Source: Novosphingobium sp.
GTDB lineage: Bacteria > Pseudomonadota > Alphaproteobacteria > Sphingomonadales > Sphingomonadaceae
NCBI GenBank assembly: GCA_028697875.1
Contig: JAQVEQ010000082.1
Span: forward strand, 1-12,270
Length of the DNA: 12,270 nt
Direction of reading: 5' to 3'
The notes below the pieces were generated by a model. It saw nothing but the letters and a program-made list of their open reading frames with translations. It did no database searches and was not told the DNA's origin. Each line of letters opens with the position of its first letter. Position 1 is the first letter of the stretch. Shown piece after piece: positions 6,715-12,270 of this stretch. Position numbers and translations under genes: made by a program.

Positions 6715-7376
6715 CCCACCACCGCATCGCCGACGAAGGGATTGGTCCGCCGTTCCTGGCCGAAAGTGCTGACCGGGCCATGGCCGGGGATAAATGTCAC
6801 GTCGTCGCCCAGCGGCCAGAGCTTGCCGGTGATCGAATCGATCAGCTGCTGGTGATCGCCGCGCGGAAAATCGGTCCGCCCGATCGAGCCCTGGAACAGC
6901 ACGTCGCCGACAATCGCGAAACGGCTGGGTGCGTGGTAGAACACGACATGGCCGGGCGTGTGGCCGGGGCAATGGATCACGTCCAGTTCCAGTTCGCCCA
7001 CCGTGACCTTGTCCCCGTCCTCCAGCCAGCGATCAGGCTCGAAGGTATGGGCATCCATCCCCCAGCGCGCGCCGTCGTCGTCGAGCTGGGCGATCCAGAA
7101 GCGGTCTTCCTCCTGCGGCCCCTCGATCGGCAGGCCCAATTCCCTGGCAAGGACGCCGGTCTGCCCGCAATGGTCGAGATGCCCGTGAGTCACCAGCAGC
7201 TTTTCCAGCGTCACGCCGGCCTTTTCGACCGCTTCCTTCAGCCGGTCGAGATCGCCGCCGGGATCGATCAGGGCGCCTTTCATGGTCCTGGTGCACCAGA
7301 TCAGCGAGCAATTCTGCTGCAGCGGCGTGACGGGCACGATCGCCGCGCGCATCGGAGGCGTGGGTTTGTCGGACAT
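6705..7376 (-). CDS. gloC: Type II glyoxalase-like metallo-beta-lactamase-fold hydrolase (YcbL/GloC type)
   Basis: A 223-residue metallo-hydrolase expected to cleave S-D-lactoylglutathione, the second step of glutathione-dependent methylglyoxal detoxification, in the cytoplasm. The metal-binding set is complete: THGHLDH at 63-69 (His64, His66, Asp68, His69), His139 in CPGHTPGH, Asp158 in VGDVLF and His199 in IPGHGP. The N-terminal QNCSLIWC, the DPGGD turn, DRFW and GRTDFPRGDHQQLI closely follow the compact E. coli YcbL form, which lacks the long C-terminal domain of GloB. Start ATG 7374-7376 has no clear ribosome site; Met9 is an alternative start. It lies downstream of the lysR gene on the same strand with a 60-nt gap. 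Hydrolase fold is certain; glyoxalase II activity is likely. Confidence 0.9.
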   Translation of the reverse strand: MSDKPTPPMRAAIVPVTPLQQNCSLIWCTRTMKGALIDPGGDLDRLKEAVEKAGVTLEKLLVTHGHLDHCGQTGVLARELGLPIEGPQEEDRFWIAQLDDDGARWGMDAHTFEPDRWLEDGDKVTVGELELDVIHCPGHTPGHVVFYHAPSRFAIVGDVLFQGSIGRTDFPRGDHQQLIDSITGKLWPLGDDVTFIPGHGPVSTFGQERRTNPFVGDAVVGRA

Positions 7377-7396
7377 GGACGGTAAGTGGCGGCCGC

Positions 7397-7426
7397 ACGG
7401 CGCGAATGCAAGCGCTTCGGCGCCGT
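7397..7426 (-). terminator. Hairpin downstream of the lysR gene
   Basis: ACGGCGC (7397-7403) and GCGCCGT (7420-7426) can pair around a 16-nt loop with a little inner pairing (GAA/TTC). It lies in the 60-nt gap between the LysR-type regulator stop and the gloC start, both on the minus strand. No T-run follows. It is a possible end signal for lysR. Confidence 0.3.
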
Positions 7427-7436
7427 TCCCGCGCCC

Positions 7437-8306
7437 TCAGAACGCTTCCACGAAAGCCGTGGTCGCGCTGCCGGGCCGTCGGGCGCGATGGGTCAGCAAA
7501 GTGAAGTCGCGCTCCGGCAGCGGCCACTCGAGCCGCTCGATCAGGCCCGCCTTGACTCGCGAGGCAGCCGCCAGATCGGACACCGCCGTCACCAGTTCCC
7601 CTGCACCGGCGGCCTCCAGCGTGGCCTCGTTGGACGGGAGTTCGAGGCGGACATGCAGGGATCGCGCCGCGACTCCCGATTCCGCCAGCCCCGCCAGGGC
7701 ACTGTCGCGCGTGCCCGATCCCGGCTCGCGCATCACCCAGATCGCGGCTTCGAGATCGGCCGCCGTCAGGGCCCGCCCCGCCAGCCGGTGGCCGGACGCG
7801 GCGTAAAGGCCGATGCGGTCCCGCCCGACGATTCGCTTCGCCAGCATCGGGTCGTCGACCTCGCCTTCGACGAAGCCGAGATCCGCTTCGCCCCTGGCCA
7901 CAAGCGCCGCGACCTGCGCGGTGTTGCCTGCCGCGAGGTGGAGCTGGATGCCCGGCCGGTCCGCCGCGAAGCGCGCCATCCGGTCGGGCAGCCAGTAGCT
8001 CGCCACCGTCTGGCTGGCCGCGATTCGCACTTCGCCCCGCGCCAGCCCGGCAAGATCGTCGAAAACGCGCTTCGCCGCGTCCGCCCGCGCCAGGACGGCG
8101 CGCGCTTCGGGCAGGAACAGCCGGCCCGCCTCGGTCAGTTCGAGGCGGCGGCCGACCCGGTCGAACAATTGCGCGGCATAGCGTTCCTCCAGCGCCGCGA
8201 TCGCCGCGCTGACCGCCGGTTGCGTCAGGTGCAGCCGCTCTGCCGCGCGCGTCATGTTGAGCACTTCGGCAACGGCAACGAAGATGCGGAGCTGGTCGAG
8301 CGTCAT
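7437..8306 (-). CDS. LysR-family transcriptional regulator, divergent to a YeiH-type transporter
   Basis: A 289-residue LysR-type regulator. The N-terminal helix-turn-helix is canonical (MTLDQLRIFVAVAE, then MTRAAERLHLTQPAVSAAIAALE at about 18-40), followed by FDRVGRRLELTEAG. The rest is a periplasmic-binding-protein-like effector domain, with the typical start RGEVRIAASQTVASYWLP near residue 90 and WVMREPGSGTRD near 190. Its start is 75 bp from the divergent transporter gene, and their shared AT-rich region holds inverted repeats, the usual layout for a LysR protein controlling its neighbour. The YeiE/CbbR-like branch is suggested by MREPGSGTRD and by the YeiH partner, but the inducer is not known. 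The last codons end at TGA 7437-7439. Confidence 0.95.
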   Translation of the reverse strand: MTLDQLRIFVAVAEVLNMTRAAERLHLTQPAVSAAIAALEERYAAQLFDRVGRRLELTEAGRLFLPEARAVLARADAAKRVFDDLAGLARGEVRIAASQTVASYWLPDRMARFAADRPGIQLHLAAGNTAQVAALVARGEADLGFVEGEVDDPMLAKRIVGRDRIGLYAASGHRLAGRALTAADLEAAIWVMREPGSGTRDSALAGLAESGVAARSLHVRLELPSNEATLEAAGAGELVTAVSDLAAASRVKAGLIERLEWPLPERDFTLLTHRARRPGSATTAFVEAF

Positions 8307-8309
8307 TCC

Positions 8310-8355
8310 ATAAATTATATTTATCTAATGATAAAAATCAATCGATTGGATTTTT
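8310..8355. promoter_or_regulatory. Operator region between lysR and the YeiH-type gene: three inverted repeats
   Basis: An AT-rich island in a GC-rich chromosome. It contains ATAAAT-TAT-ATTTAT (8310-8324), TTTATC-TAAT-GATAAA (8320-8335, perfect 6-bp arms) and the palindrome CAATCGATTG (8339-8348). The last is flanked by outer arms AAAAATC (8333-8339) and GATTTTT (8349-8355). LysR-type proteins bind such T-N11-A dyads in divergent promoters, so the middle and right dyads are candidate recognition and activation sites. The individual assignment is inferred. Confidence 0.55.
8336..8348 (+). promoter_or_regulatory. Candidate IHF binding site
   Basis: AATCAATCGATTG matches the E. coli IHF consensus WATCAANNNNTTR at every defined position. 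A long A/T-rich stretch lies on its 5' side, as at strong IHF sites. By eye it is the only perfect match I found in the window. DNA bending here could bring the LysR dyads close to the transporter promoter. Confidence 0.4.
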
Positions 8356-8381
8356 GAAAAGACAAAGGGCAGCTTTGGGCG

Positions 8382-9434
8382 ATGAAAGCCCAGCCATCCT
8401 TTCCCGCCCGCGTGCCCGGTCTCGCCCATGTGCCCGGCCTTGCGCTCTGCGCCGCCGTTTCCGCCGGCGCCCTGCTGCTGGAACATGCGGAGCGCCTGAC
8501 CACTGGCAACGCCTGGCTGGAAGCGCTGGTGATCGCGATCGTGCTGGGCGCGCTCGTGCGGACTTTCTGGACCCCGCCCCGGTATTTCGAATCCGGCATC
8601 CAATGCGCCGCCAAGACCATGCTCGAAATCGCGGTTGCGCTGATGGGCGCGACAGTCAGCTTCGGGGCGATGGCGGCGGCGGGCGTGCCGCTGCTGCTCT
8701 CCATCGTCGCCACGGTGATCGGCGCGATCGCGGCCAGTTTCCTGATCGGGCGCGTCATCGGCCTGCCGGACAAGATGGCCCTGCTGGTGGCCTGCGGGAA
8801 CGGGATCTGCGGCAATTCGGCCATTGCCGCCGTGGCCCCCGTGATCGATGCAGAGTGCGACGATGTGGCGACCGCGATCGCCTTCACCGCGGTCCTCGGC
8901 ATCGCCGTTGTCATCGCCATGCCCTTCATCGCCACCTATCTCCATCTGAGCGCGGCGGCAGGCGGCATCATGGCCGGCCTCACCGTCTATGCCGTCCCCC
9001 AAGTGCTGGCCGCGGCCGGGCCGATGGGCACCGCAGCGGTCCAGATCGGCACGCTGATCAAGCTGGTGCGGGTGCTGATGCTGGGGCCGATCGTCGCCGT
9101 GCTGTCGCTGTTCATGGCCCGGCGCGCAGCCGGGACACACCCCGCCGCTACCGGGCGGCGCGTCTCGCTGGCCCGCCTCGTCCCGCTGTTCATCCTCGCC
9201 TTCCTCGGGCTGGCCGCGCTCCATTCGTTCGGCCTGCTGCCCGAAGCGGTGGTGGCGCCGGCGCACAACGCGAGCGGCTTGTTGACCGTGCTGTCGATGG
9301 CGGGCCTCGGCCTCGGCGTGAACTTGCGCGACGTCACCGCCGCCGGACCGCGCGTGGTCTTCGTCGTGACGGTTTCCCTGCTGCTGCTGGGCACAACCGC
9401 CTTCGTCATGCTGCATGCGATCGGGCTGGCGTAA
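8382..9434 (+). CDS. yeiH: YeiH-family (putative sulfate exporter family) membrane transporter
   Basis: A 350-residue polytopic inner-membrane protein of the YeiH/UPF0324 family, often labelled putative sulfate exporter. About ten hydrophobic segments can be traced, starting with PGLALCAAVSAGALLL and ending with VVFVVTVSLLLLGTTAFVML. Conserved motifs are KTMLEIAVALMGATVSF at about 78-94, ACGNGICGNSAIAAVAPVI at 137-155 (with a repeated CGN), GLTVYAVPQVLAAAG near 199-213 and GLGLGVNLRDV near 308-318. The start is ATG 8382 with AAAGGG about 12 nt upstream. It is divergent from the LysR-type gene that probably controls it. The transported substrate has not been shown from sequence: sulfate, sulfite or another anion are guesses from family labels. 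The family is secure; the function is not. Confidence 0.9.
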   Translation: MKAQPSFPARVPGLAHVPGLALCAAVSAGALLLEHAERLTTGNAWLEALVIAIVLGALVRTFWTPPRYFESGIQCAAKTMLEIAVALMGATVSFGAMAAAGVPLLLSIVATVIGAIAASFLIGRVIGLPDKMALLVACGNGICGNSAIAAVAPVIDAECDDVATAIAFTAVLGIAVVIAMPFIATYLHLSAAAGGIMAGLTVYAVPQVLAAAGPMGTAAVQIGTLIKLVRVLMLGPIVAVLSLFMARRAAGTHPAATGRRVSLARLVPLFILAFLGLAALHSFGLLPEAVVAPAHNASGLLTVLSMAGLGLGVNLRDVTAAGPRVVFVVTVSLLLLGTTAFVMLHAIGLA

Positions 9435-9515
9435 GGCATTCGCACCACACGGCAACATTCACGACCGGCGCCTCCGGTGCTATTGGGCGGCCACATCCAA
9501 GACAAGGCTACCACC

Positions 9516-10136
9516 ATGCAGATCGCGGTTCTGACATTCGACGGCTACAACGAGTTGGACTCGTTCGTGGCAGCCGCGATTCTCAACCGCCTGGGCGACA
9601 AGGGCTGGAAGGCGCACATCGCTTCGCCCACGCCGGAGGTGACGTCCATGAACGGCGTGACCGTTCAACGGCAGAAGGCCCTGGAGTTTGCGAACGAGGC
9701 CGACGCGGTGCTGATCGGCAGCGGAATCAGGACACGCGAAATCGCTGCCGACGGGGAACTCCTTTCCCGGATCCGGCTGGACCCGGCGCGGCAACTCATC
9801 GGGGCCCAGTGCTCCGGCACCTTGCTCCTCGCCAGGCTGGGGCTGATCGGCGATCTCCCGGCCTGCACGGACATGACGACCAAGCCCTGGGTCATGGAGG
9901 CGGGCGTCACGGTTATCGATGCCCCGTTTGTCGCCCACGGCAATGTCGCGACGGCGGGCGGCTGCCTGGCCTCGCAATACCTCGCGACCTGGATGATCGC
10001 GCGCGGCGCGGGCCTCCGCGCAGCCGAGGAGGCGATGCACTATGTTGCCCCGGTCGGCGAAAAGCAGAACTATATCGAGCGCGCGCTGGCAGCCATCGCC
10101 CCCTTTCTCCCTGCCGCGCAACCGCAGACGGCCTGA
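9516..10136 (+). CDS. DJ-1/PfpI-family protein (class I glutamine amidotransferase-like fold)
   Basis: A 206-residue cytoplasmic protein of the DJ-1/ThiJ/PfpI superfamily. It begins MQIAVLTFDGYNELD, where Glu13 is the usual acidic partner of the nucleophile. The nucleophile elbow is IGAQCSGTLLLARLG, with Cys99. The strand DAVLIGSG precedes it, and HGNVATAGGCLAS carries a third conserved region. I start at ATG 9516 (AAGG 8 nt upstream); the frame also opens from GTG 9477, but without ribosome-site support. The gap to the transporter gene is 81 nt, so read-through is possible. Members include deglycase or glyoxalase III-like enzymes, isonitrile hydratases and chaperones; the sequence alone does not decide. 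A methylglyoxal role would fit the nearby glyoxalase-like gene but is speculative. Confidence 0.88.
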   Translation: MQIAVLTFDGYNELDSFVAAAILNRLGDKGWKAHIASPTPEVTSMNGVTVQRQKALEFANEADAVLIGSGIRTREIAADGELLSRIRLDPARQLIGAQCSGTLLLARLGLIGDLPACTDMTTKPWVMEAGVTVIDAPFVAHGNVATAGGCLASQYLATWMIARGAGLRAAEEAMHYVAPVGEKQNYIERALAAIAPFLPAAQPQTA

Positions 10137-10149
10137 AAGACGGCGGCCC

Positions 10150-10166
10150 AGCCGGGGCCACCGGCT
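10150..10166. terminator. Perfect hairpin in the convergent DJ-1/S24 junction
   Basis: AGCCGG (10150-10155) and CCGGCT (10161-10166) pair perfectly around GGCCA. It ends exactly where the stop codon of the S24 repressor gene (10167-10169) begins, and lies 13 nt past the DJ-1 stop. No T-run is present on either strand. It is a likely shared 3'-end structure. Confidence 0.4.
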
Positions 10167-10811
10167 CTACAGCCGGCCGCCCTTCCACACGACCCGGCCG
10201 ATCACGTCGACGTCCGGCAGCCCCACTTCGACCGGCAGATAGGCTTCGTTCGCGCTGATGAGCTTGATCGCGCCGGGGCGCACCTGCTGCACCCGCTTGA
10301 CGTGCAGCGCCTCGCCCAGCCGCACGACGTGGACCCCGTCGCGCAAGGGGCGCGGGGTGCGGTCGACCAGGATCTCGTCCCCGTCGCGCAACAACGGCTC
10401 CATCGAATCGCCCGATACGGCGATGACCGAAAGCATGGCCGGGTCGAAGCCCTGTTCGCGCAGCCAGCGGGCGGAAAAGCGGAACGCGTCGAACGGCAGT
10501 TCCTCCGCCCCGAACGCCCCCGGCCCGGCGGATGCGTCGAGCGCGAGGCGCGGCACCGCCACCCACGCCCCTTGCCGCCGCGCACTGGGCGAATCGGCGG
10601 AAATTTCTCCCGGACCACCCAGTTCCGATTCGCCGACGCCGAAGAACCCGGCGAGCGTCGCACGGTCTTTCTCGTCCAGCTTCCGGGGACTGCCCTTGCG
10701 GATATATTGCTGCAAATACGAAGGGTTACGCCCGATCATCTGCGACAAGGCGGCAAGGCTGACCCCCTGGCCATCGGCCAGTTCGAGCAGGCGCTTTCGT
10801 GCATCGGGCAT
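10167..10811 (-). CDS. S24-family (LexA/CI-like) transcriptional repressor
   Basis: A two-domain repressor. Residues 1-60 hold a Cro/CI-like helix-turn-helix (SLAALSQMIGRNPSYLQQYIRKG at 18-40, then FFGVGESEL). Residues about 85-214 form an S24 peptidase-like domain with nucleophile Ser136 in VSGDSMEPLLRDGDEILVD and general base Lys172 in LHVKRV. ASAGPG at 93-98 contains an Ala-Gly that could be a self-cleavage site, but cleavage is not assured. I choose ATG 10811 (214 residues) because GAGGA lies about 8 nt upstream and because the promoter boxes predict a transcript starting near 10835. The upstream ATG at 10838 would add nine residues and lie almost at that start point. It faces a two-gene unit across inverted repeats. 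It is not LexA: the operator here is not the alphaproteobacterial GTTC-N7-GTTC box. Confidence 0.9.
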   Translation of the reverse strand: MPDARKRLLELADGQGVSLAALSQMIGRNPSYLQQYIRKGSPRKLDEKDRATLAGFFGVGESELGGPGEISADSPSARRQGAWVAVPRLALDASAGPGAFGAEELPFDAFRFSARWLREQGFDPAMLSVIAVSGDSMEPLLRDGDEILVDRTPRPLRDGVHVVRLGEALHVKRVQQVRPGAIKLISANEAYLPVEVGLPDVDVIGRVVWKGGRL

Positions 10812-10841
10812 GGCATTTTCCTCAGGTTTTTCCGTCATTCG

Positions 10842-10870
10842 ATCCTACACATAGGATTTTTCCTAGACAA
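10842..10870 (-). promoter_or_regulatory. Candidate promoter of the S24 repressor gene
   Basis: On the minus strand, TTGTCT (10865-10870) is followed after 17 nt by TAGGAT (10842-10847). Each box matches 4 of 6 consensus bases. Both boxes fall inside the TAGGA/TCCTA repeats, so a protein bound there would block it. The predicted start near 10835 leaves about 24 nt of leader before ATG 10811. Confidence 0.45.
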
Positions 10871-10877
10871 GTAGGAT
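10842..10877. promoter_or_regulatory. Operator array: alternating TCCTA/TAGGA half-sites
   Basis: Four half-sites alternate in orientation: TCCTA at 10843, TAGGA at 10852, TCCTA at 10861 and TAGGA at 10872. They form the perfect dyads ATCCTA-CACA-TAGGAT (10842-10857) and TCCTA-GACAAG-TAGGA (10861-10876), with a third (TAGGA-TTTT-TCCTA) between them. The array fills the core of the divergent intergenic region and is AT-rich against its surroundings. It is the natural binding site for the S24 repressor, the 67-residue Cro-like protein, or both. Confidence 0.65.
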
Positions 10878-10929
10878 TTCACGCGCAACGAATCGGCCCA
10901 GTCGAATCGCTTCGCTGGGGGATGACCGA

Positions 10930-11133
10930 ATGCTCATCAGAAAGATCGAAAAATTCCTGCGCCGGACGGGCATGCCGGCCACGAAATTCGGGCGGCTGGC
11001 CGCGCACGATCCGCGTTTCGTGCTCGACCTGCGGATGGGCCGCATTCCCCGTACAGGGACGGAAAGAAAGGTGGAACATTTCATGAACATTTATGAGAAT
11101 GCCGTGACCGGGGAGACTGCCCATGCGCGTTGA
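10930..11133 (+). CDS. Small Cro-like helix-turn-helix protein (hypothetical)
   Basis: A 67-residue basic protein with good coding context: GGGGGA lies 7 nt before ATG 10930, and the next gene overlaps its end. I do not recognise a named family. The pattern IEKFLRRTGMPATKFGRLAAHDPRFVLDLRMGRIPR is what a minimal XRE/Cro fold looks like: helix 1 at 4-13, helix 2 MPATKFGRLA at 15-24, recognition helix DPRFVLDLRMGR at 27-38, then a closing helix RKVEHFMNIYENA. It is divergent from the S24 repressor gene, with 118 bp between the two chosen starts, across the operator array. A role as second regulator of that array is inferred. It could equally be a partner for the protein encoded just downstream. 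Sphingomonad genomes appear to carry similar small proteins, from memory only. Confidence 0.72.
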   Translation: MLIRKIEKFLRRTGMPATKFGRLAAHDPRFVLDLRMGRIPRTGTERKVEHFMNIYENAVTGETAHAR

Positions 11134-11473
11134 ACGAATCGTCTCCGTCCCCCGCACCCGCCGCTCGGCTGCCGAACGGCTGCGCGATGCCCTCGCTACG
11201 CTGGCCGAAGGGCAGGCGCAAATGCTCGGCCACAAGGAAACGCCGTGGGCCAGCATCACGTTCGCCGGCACCCGCCACCGGCTTGCCATGGTGTTCGAAG
11301 GTCCGGCCGCAATCGCCGCCGGCGAGCGGTTCATCGACGCCCTGCCCGATCACGAGTTCGCGATTCCCCGGCAGCTTGTCGCCGACGCGAATGTCCTGGC
11401 CGTGGACCACCGCCTCGCGCCGGACCCGCACATGGCCGTTACCGTGGAGATCCTGCTGCTGGAGGAAGGCTGA
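11123..11473 (+). CDS. Conserved-looking hypothetical protein, 116 residues, coupled to the Cro-like gene
   Basis: I do not recognise the family. ATG 11123 overlaps the end of the preceding gene by 11 nt and has GGGGAG about 8 nt upstream, so translation is coupled. The N-terminus is basic (VPRTRRSAAERLRDALATL) and likely helical. The remainder alternates short beta-like strands and helices: WASITFAGTRHRLAMVFEG, AAIAAGERFIDAL, DHEFAIPRQLVADANVLAVDH, then AVTVEILLLEEG. That pattern suggests a small soluble alpha/beta domain. There is no signal peptide, membrane segment or Cys. The gene ends 9 nt before the convergent dehydrogenase gene. Its job should be read together with the repressor and the Cro-like protein. 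Coding status is well supported by start, overlap and codon bias. Confidence 0.8.
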   Translation: MRVERIVSVPRTRRSAAERLRDALATLAEGQAQMLGHKETPWASITFAGTRHRLAMVFEGPAAIAAGERFIDALPDHEFAIPRQLVADANVLAVDHRLAPDPHMAVTVEILLLEEG

Positions 11474-11484
11474 CGGCCTGCCTC
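11462..11484. terminator. Hairpin spanning both stop codons at a convergent junction
   Basis: GAGGAAGGC (11462-11470) pairs with GCCTGCCTC (11476-11484) with one mismatch, around a 5-nt loop that begins with the TGA of the 116-residue protein gene. The right arm also covers part of the stop of the opposing dehydrogenase gene (11483-11485). No T-run follows on either side. Confidence 0.4.
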
Positions 11485-12270
11485 AGTACCCCTTCGCCGG
11501 GTCGTAGACCGGCTCCGGCGGGCGCCCCGCGCGGTAGTTTTCGAGATTGCCGAGGAAACGTTCCGCCGCGCGGGTGAACACCGTGTCCTGCGAACGGCCG
11601 GTGAGGTGCATGGTGACCAGGACATTGTCCATCGCCCACAGCGGGTTGTCCGCGGGCAACGGCTCCGGGTCGGTCACGTCGAGCATGGCCCCGGCAATGC
11701 GCCCTTCCTCGAGCGCCCGGATCAGCGCGGGCTGGTCGACCACGGTGCCGCGCGCGACGTTGACCAGCATGGCGTCCGGCTTCATCGCGGCCAGTTCCGC
11801 CGCGCCGATCATCTGCGCCGTCTCGTCCGTCGCGGGCGCGCACAGGACCACCCAGTCGAATTCGCCGAGCCGGGCCTGCCATTCGCCCGGGCGCAACGCC
11901 CCGTCCGCGCCTGAACGGCTGACCGGCGTCACTTCGACATCGAAGGCCCACAGCCGCCGGGCCAGTTCGCGCCCGATCGAACCGTAACCGACCACCAGTG
12001 CCCGGCTGCCTGCCAGTTGCCGCTTGCCCGGCGAATCGAGCAGCCATTCGCGCCGGTCCTGCGCCCGCAGGACAGTGGGGAACTGCTTGGAAAGCGCCAG
12101 CATGCCCAGCACGACATATTCCGCGATCGGCCCGGCGCTGAGCCCCGCCCCCTTGGTAATCATGACCCCGCGATCCAGCAGCACGTCGAGCGGCAGGTAA
12201 TCCAGCCCCGCCCCGATCGTGACCAGCCAGCGCAGCTTTTCCGCGCGGCGAATGGCCTCGGCCATGGTGG
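11483..12270 (-). CDS. D-2-hydroxyacid dehydrogenase, NAD(P)-dependent (N-terminus off window)
   Basis: An oxidoreductase that interconverts a 2-keto acid and its D-2-hydroxy acid. The visible part runs from the late substrate domain (LRWLVTIGAGLDYLPL) through the Rossmann domain to the C-terminus. Numbered from the Met at 12265, the nucleotide-binding VVGYGSIGRELARRL has GxGxxG at 93-98. The catalytic triad is complete: Arg172 in NVARGTVVD, Glu201 in TDPEPLP and His220 in VTMHLTGRS. Ser116-Arg117 after the second strand (TPVSRSG) may favour NADP(H), as in the glyoxylate/hydroxypyruvate reductase subgroup. The frame stays open to the right edge, and about 50-60 N-terminal residues of a typical 310-residue protein are missing, so the real start lies beyond 12270. 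The specific substrate is not determinable here. Confidence 0.92.
   Translation of the reverse strand, partial: TMAEAIRRAEKLRWLVTIGAGLDYLPLDVLLDRGVMITKGAGLSAGPIAEYVVLGMLALSKQFPTVLRAQDRREWLLDSPGKRQLAGSRALVVGYGSIGRELARRLWAFDVEVTPVSRSGADGALRPGEWQARLGEFDWVVLCAPATDETAQMIGAAELAAMKPDAMLVNVARGTVVDQPALIRALEEGRIAGAMLDVTDPEPLPADNPLWAMDNVLVTMHLTGRSQDTVFTRAAERFLGNLENYRAGRPPEPVYDPAKGY

Noticed and set aside
9466..9480. ACCGG-CGCCT-CCGGT inverted repeat between the transporter and DJ-1 genes
   Set aside because: Only 5-bp arms in GC-rich DNA with no T-run and no promoter features; likely chance.
8354..10258. A 634-codon open frame spanning the transporter, DJ-1 and repressor regions
   Set aside because: It overlaps three genes with strong family signatures, is low in complexity and is a GC-bias shadow.
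10842..10877. LexA (SOS) box at the S24 gene
   Set aside because: The alphaproteobacterial LexA box is GTTC-N7-GTTC; the TCCTA/TAGGA dyads do not match it.

Overview
The window reads as chromosomal DNA of a GC-rich alphaproteobacterium, most likely of the order Sphingomonadales. This rests on the strong G/C bias at third codon positions, on the gene order rpmF-plsX-fabH-ihfA-merR (typical of alphaproteobacteria), and on small proteins at the right end that resemble hypothetical proteins I associate with sphingomonads. The family assignment is inference; I ran no database search. The coding density is very high. No stretch above 300 bases lacks a gene: the largest gaps are 204 bp (6080-6283) and 163 bp (3673-3835). 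I see no tRNA, rRNA, IS element, CRISPR array or phage structural gene.

Layout, left to right. (1) Plus strand, 1-2988: the 3' part of a DinG/XPD-type helicase gene with a full set of iron-sulfur cysteines, followed 10 nt later by a SixA-type phosphohistidine phosphatase. (2) Minus strand, 3011-6079: the transcription order is rpmF (L32, only 59 codons), plsX, fabH, a 163-bp gap with its own promoter candidate, then ihfA and a small MerR-family regulator that overlaps ihfA by ATGA. This links ribosome production, phospholipid and fatty-acid initiation, and nucleoid architecture. (3) 6284-7376: a MAPEG-family membrane protein (plus) facing a type II glyoxalase-like metallo-hydrolase (minus). 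(4) 7437-9434: a LysR-type regulator divergent from a YeiH-family membrane transporter. They share a 75-bp AT-rich control region holding three nested inverted repeats and a perfect match to the IHF consensus. (5) 9516-10136: a DJ-1/PfpI-type protein. (6) 10167-11473: an S24 (LexA/CI-like) repressor divergent from a two-gene unit that encodes a 67-residue Cro-like protein and a 116-residue protein of unknown function. Inverted repeats overlap the promoter between them. (7) 11483-12270: a D-2-hydroxyacid dehydrogenase whose N-terminus lies off the right edge.

Most of the window is ordinary housekeeping and accessory metabolism. The best candidate for something under-described is block 6. It has the architecture of a phage CI/Cro switch but no phage genes around it, and it drives a conserved-looking protein of unknown role. 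A second recurring feature is that all four convergent gene junctions carry GC-rich hairpins touching or adjoining the stop codons, without U-tracts, which suggests compact bidirectional 3' ends.
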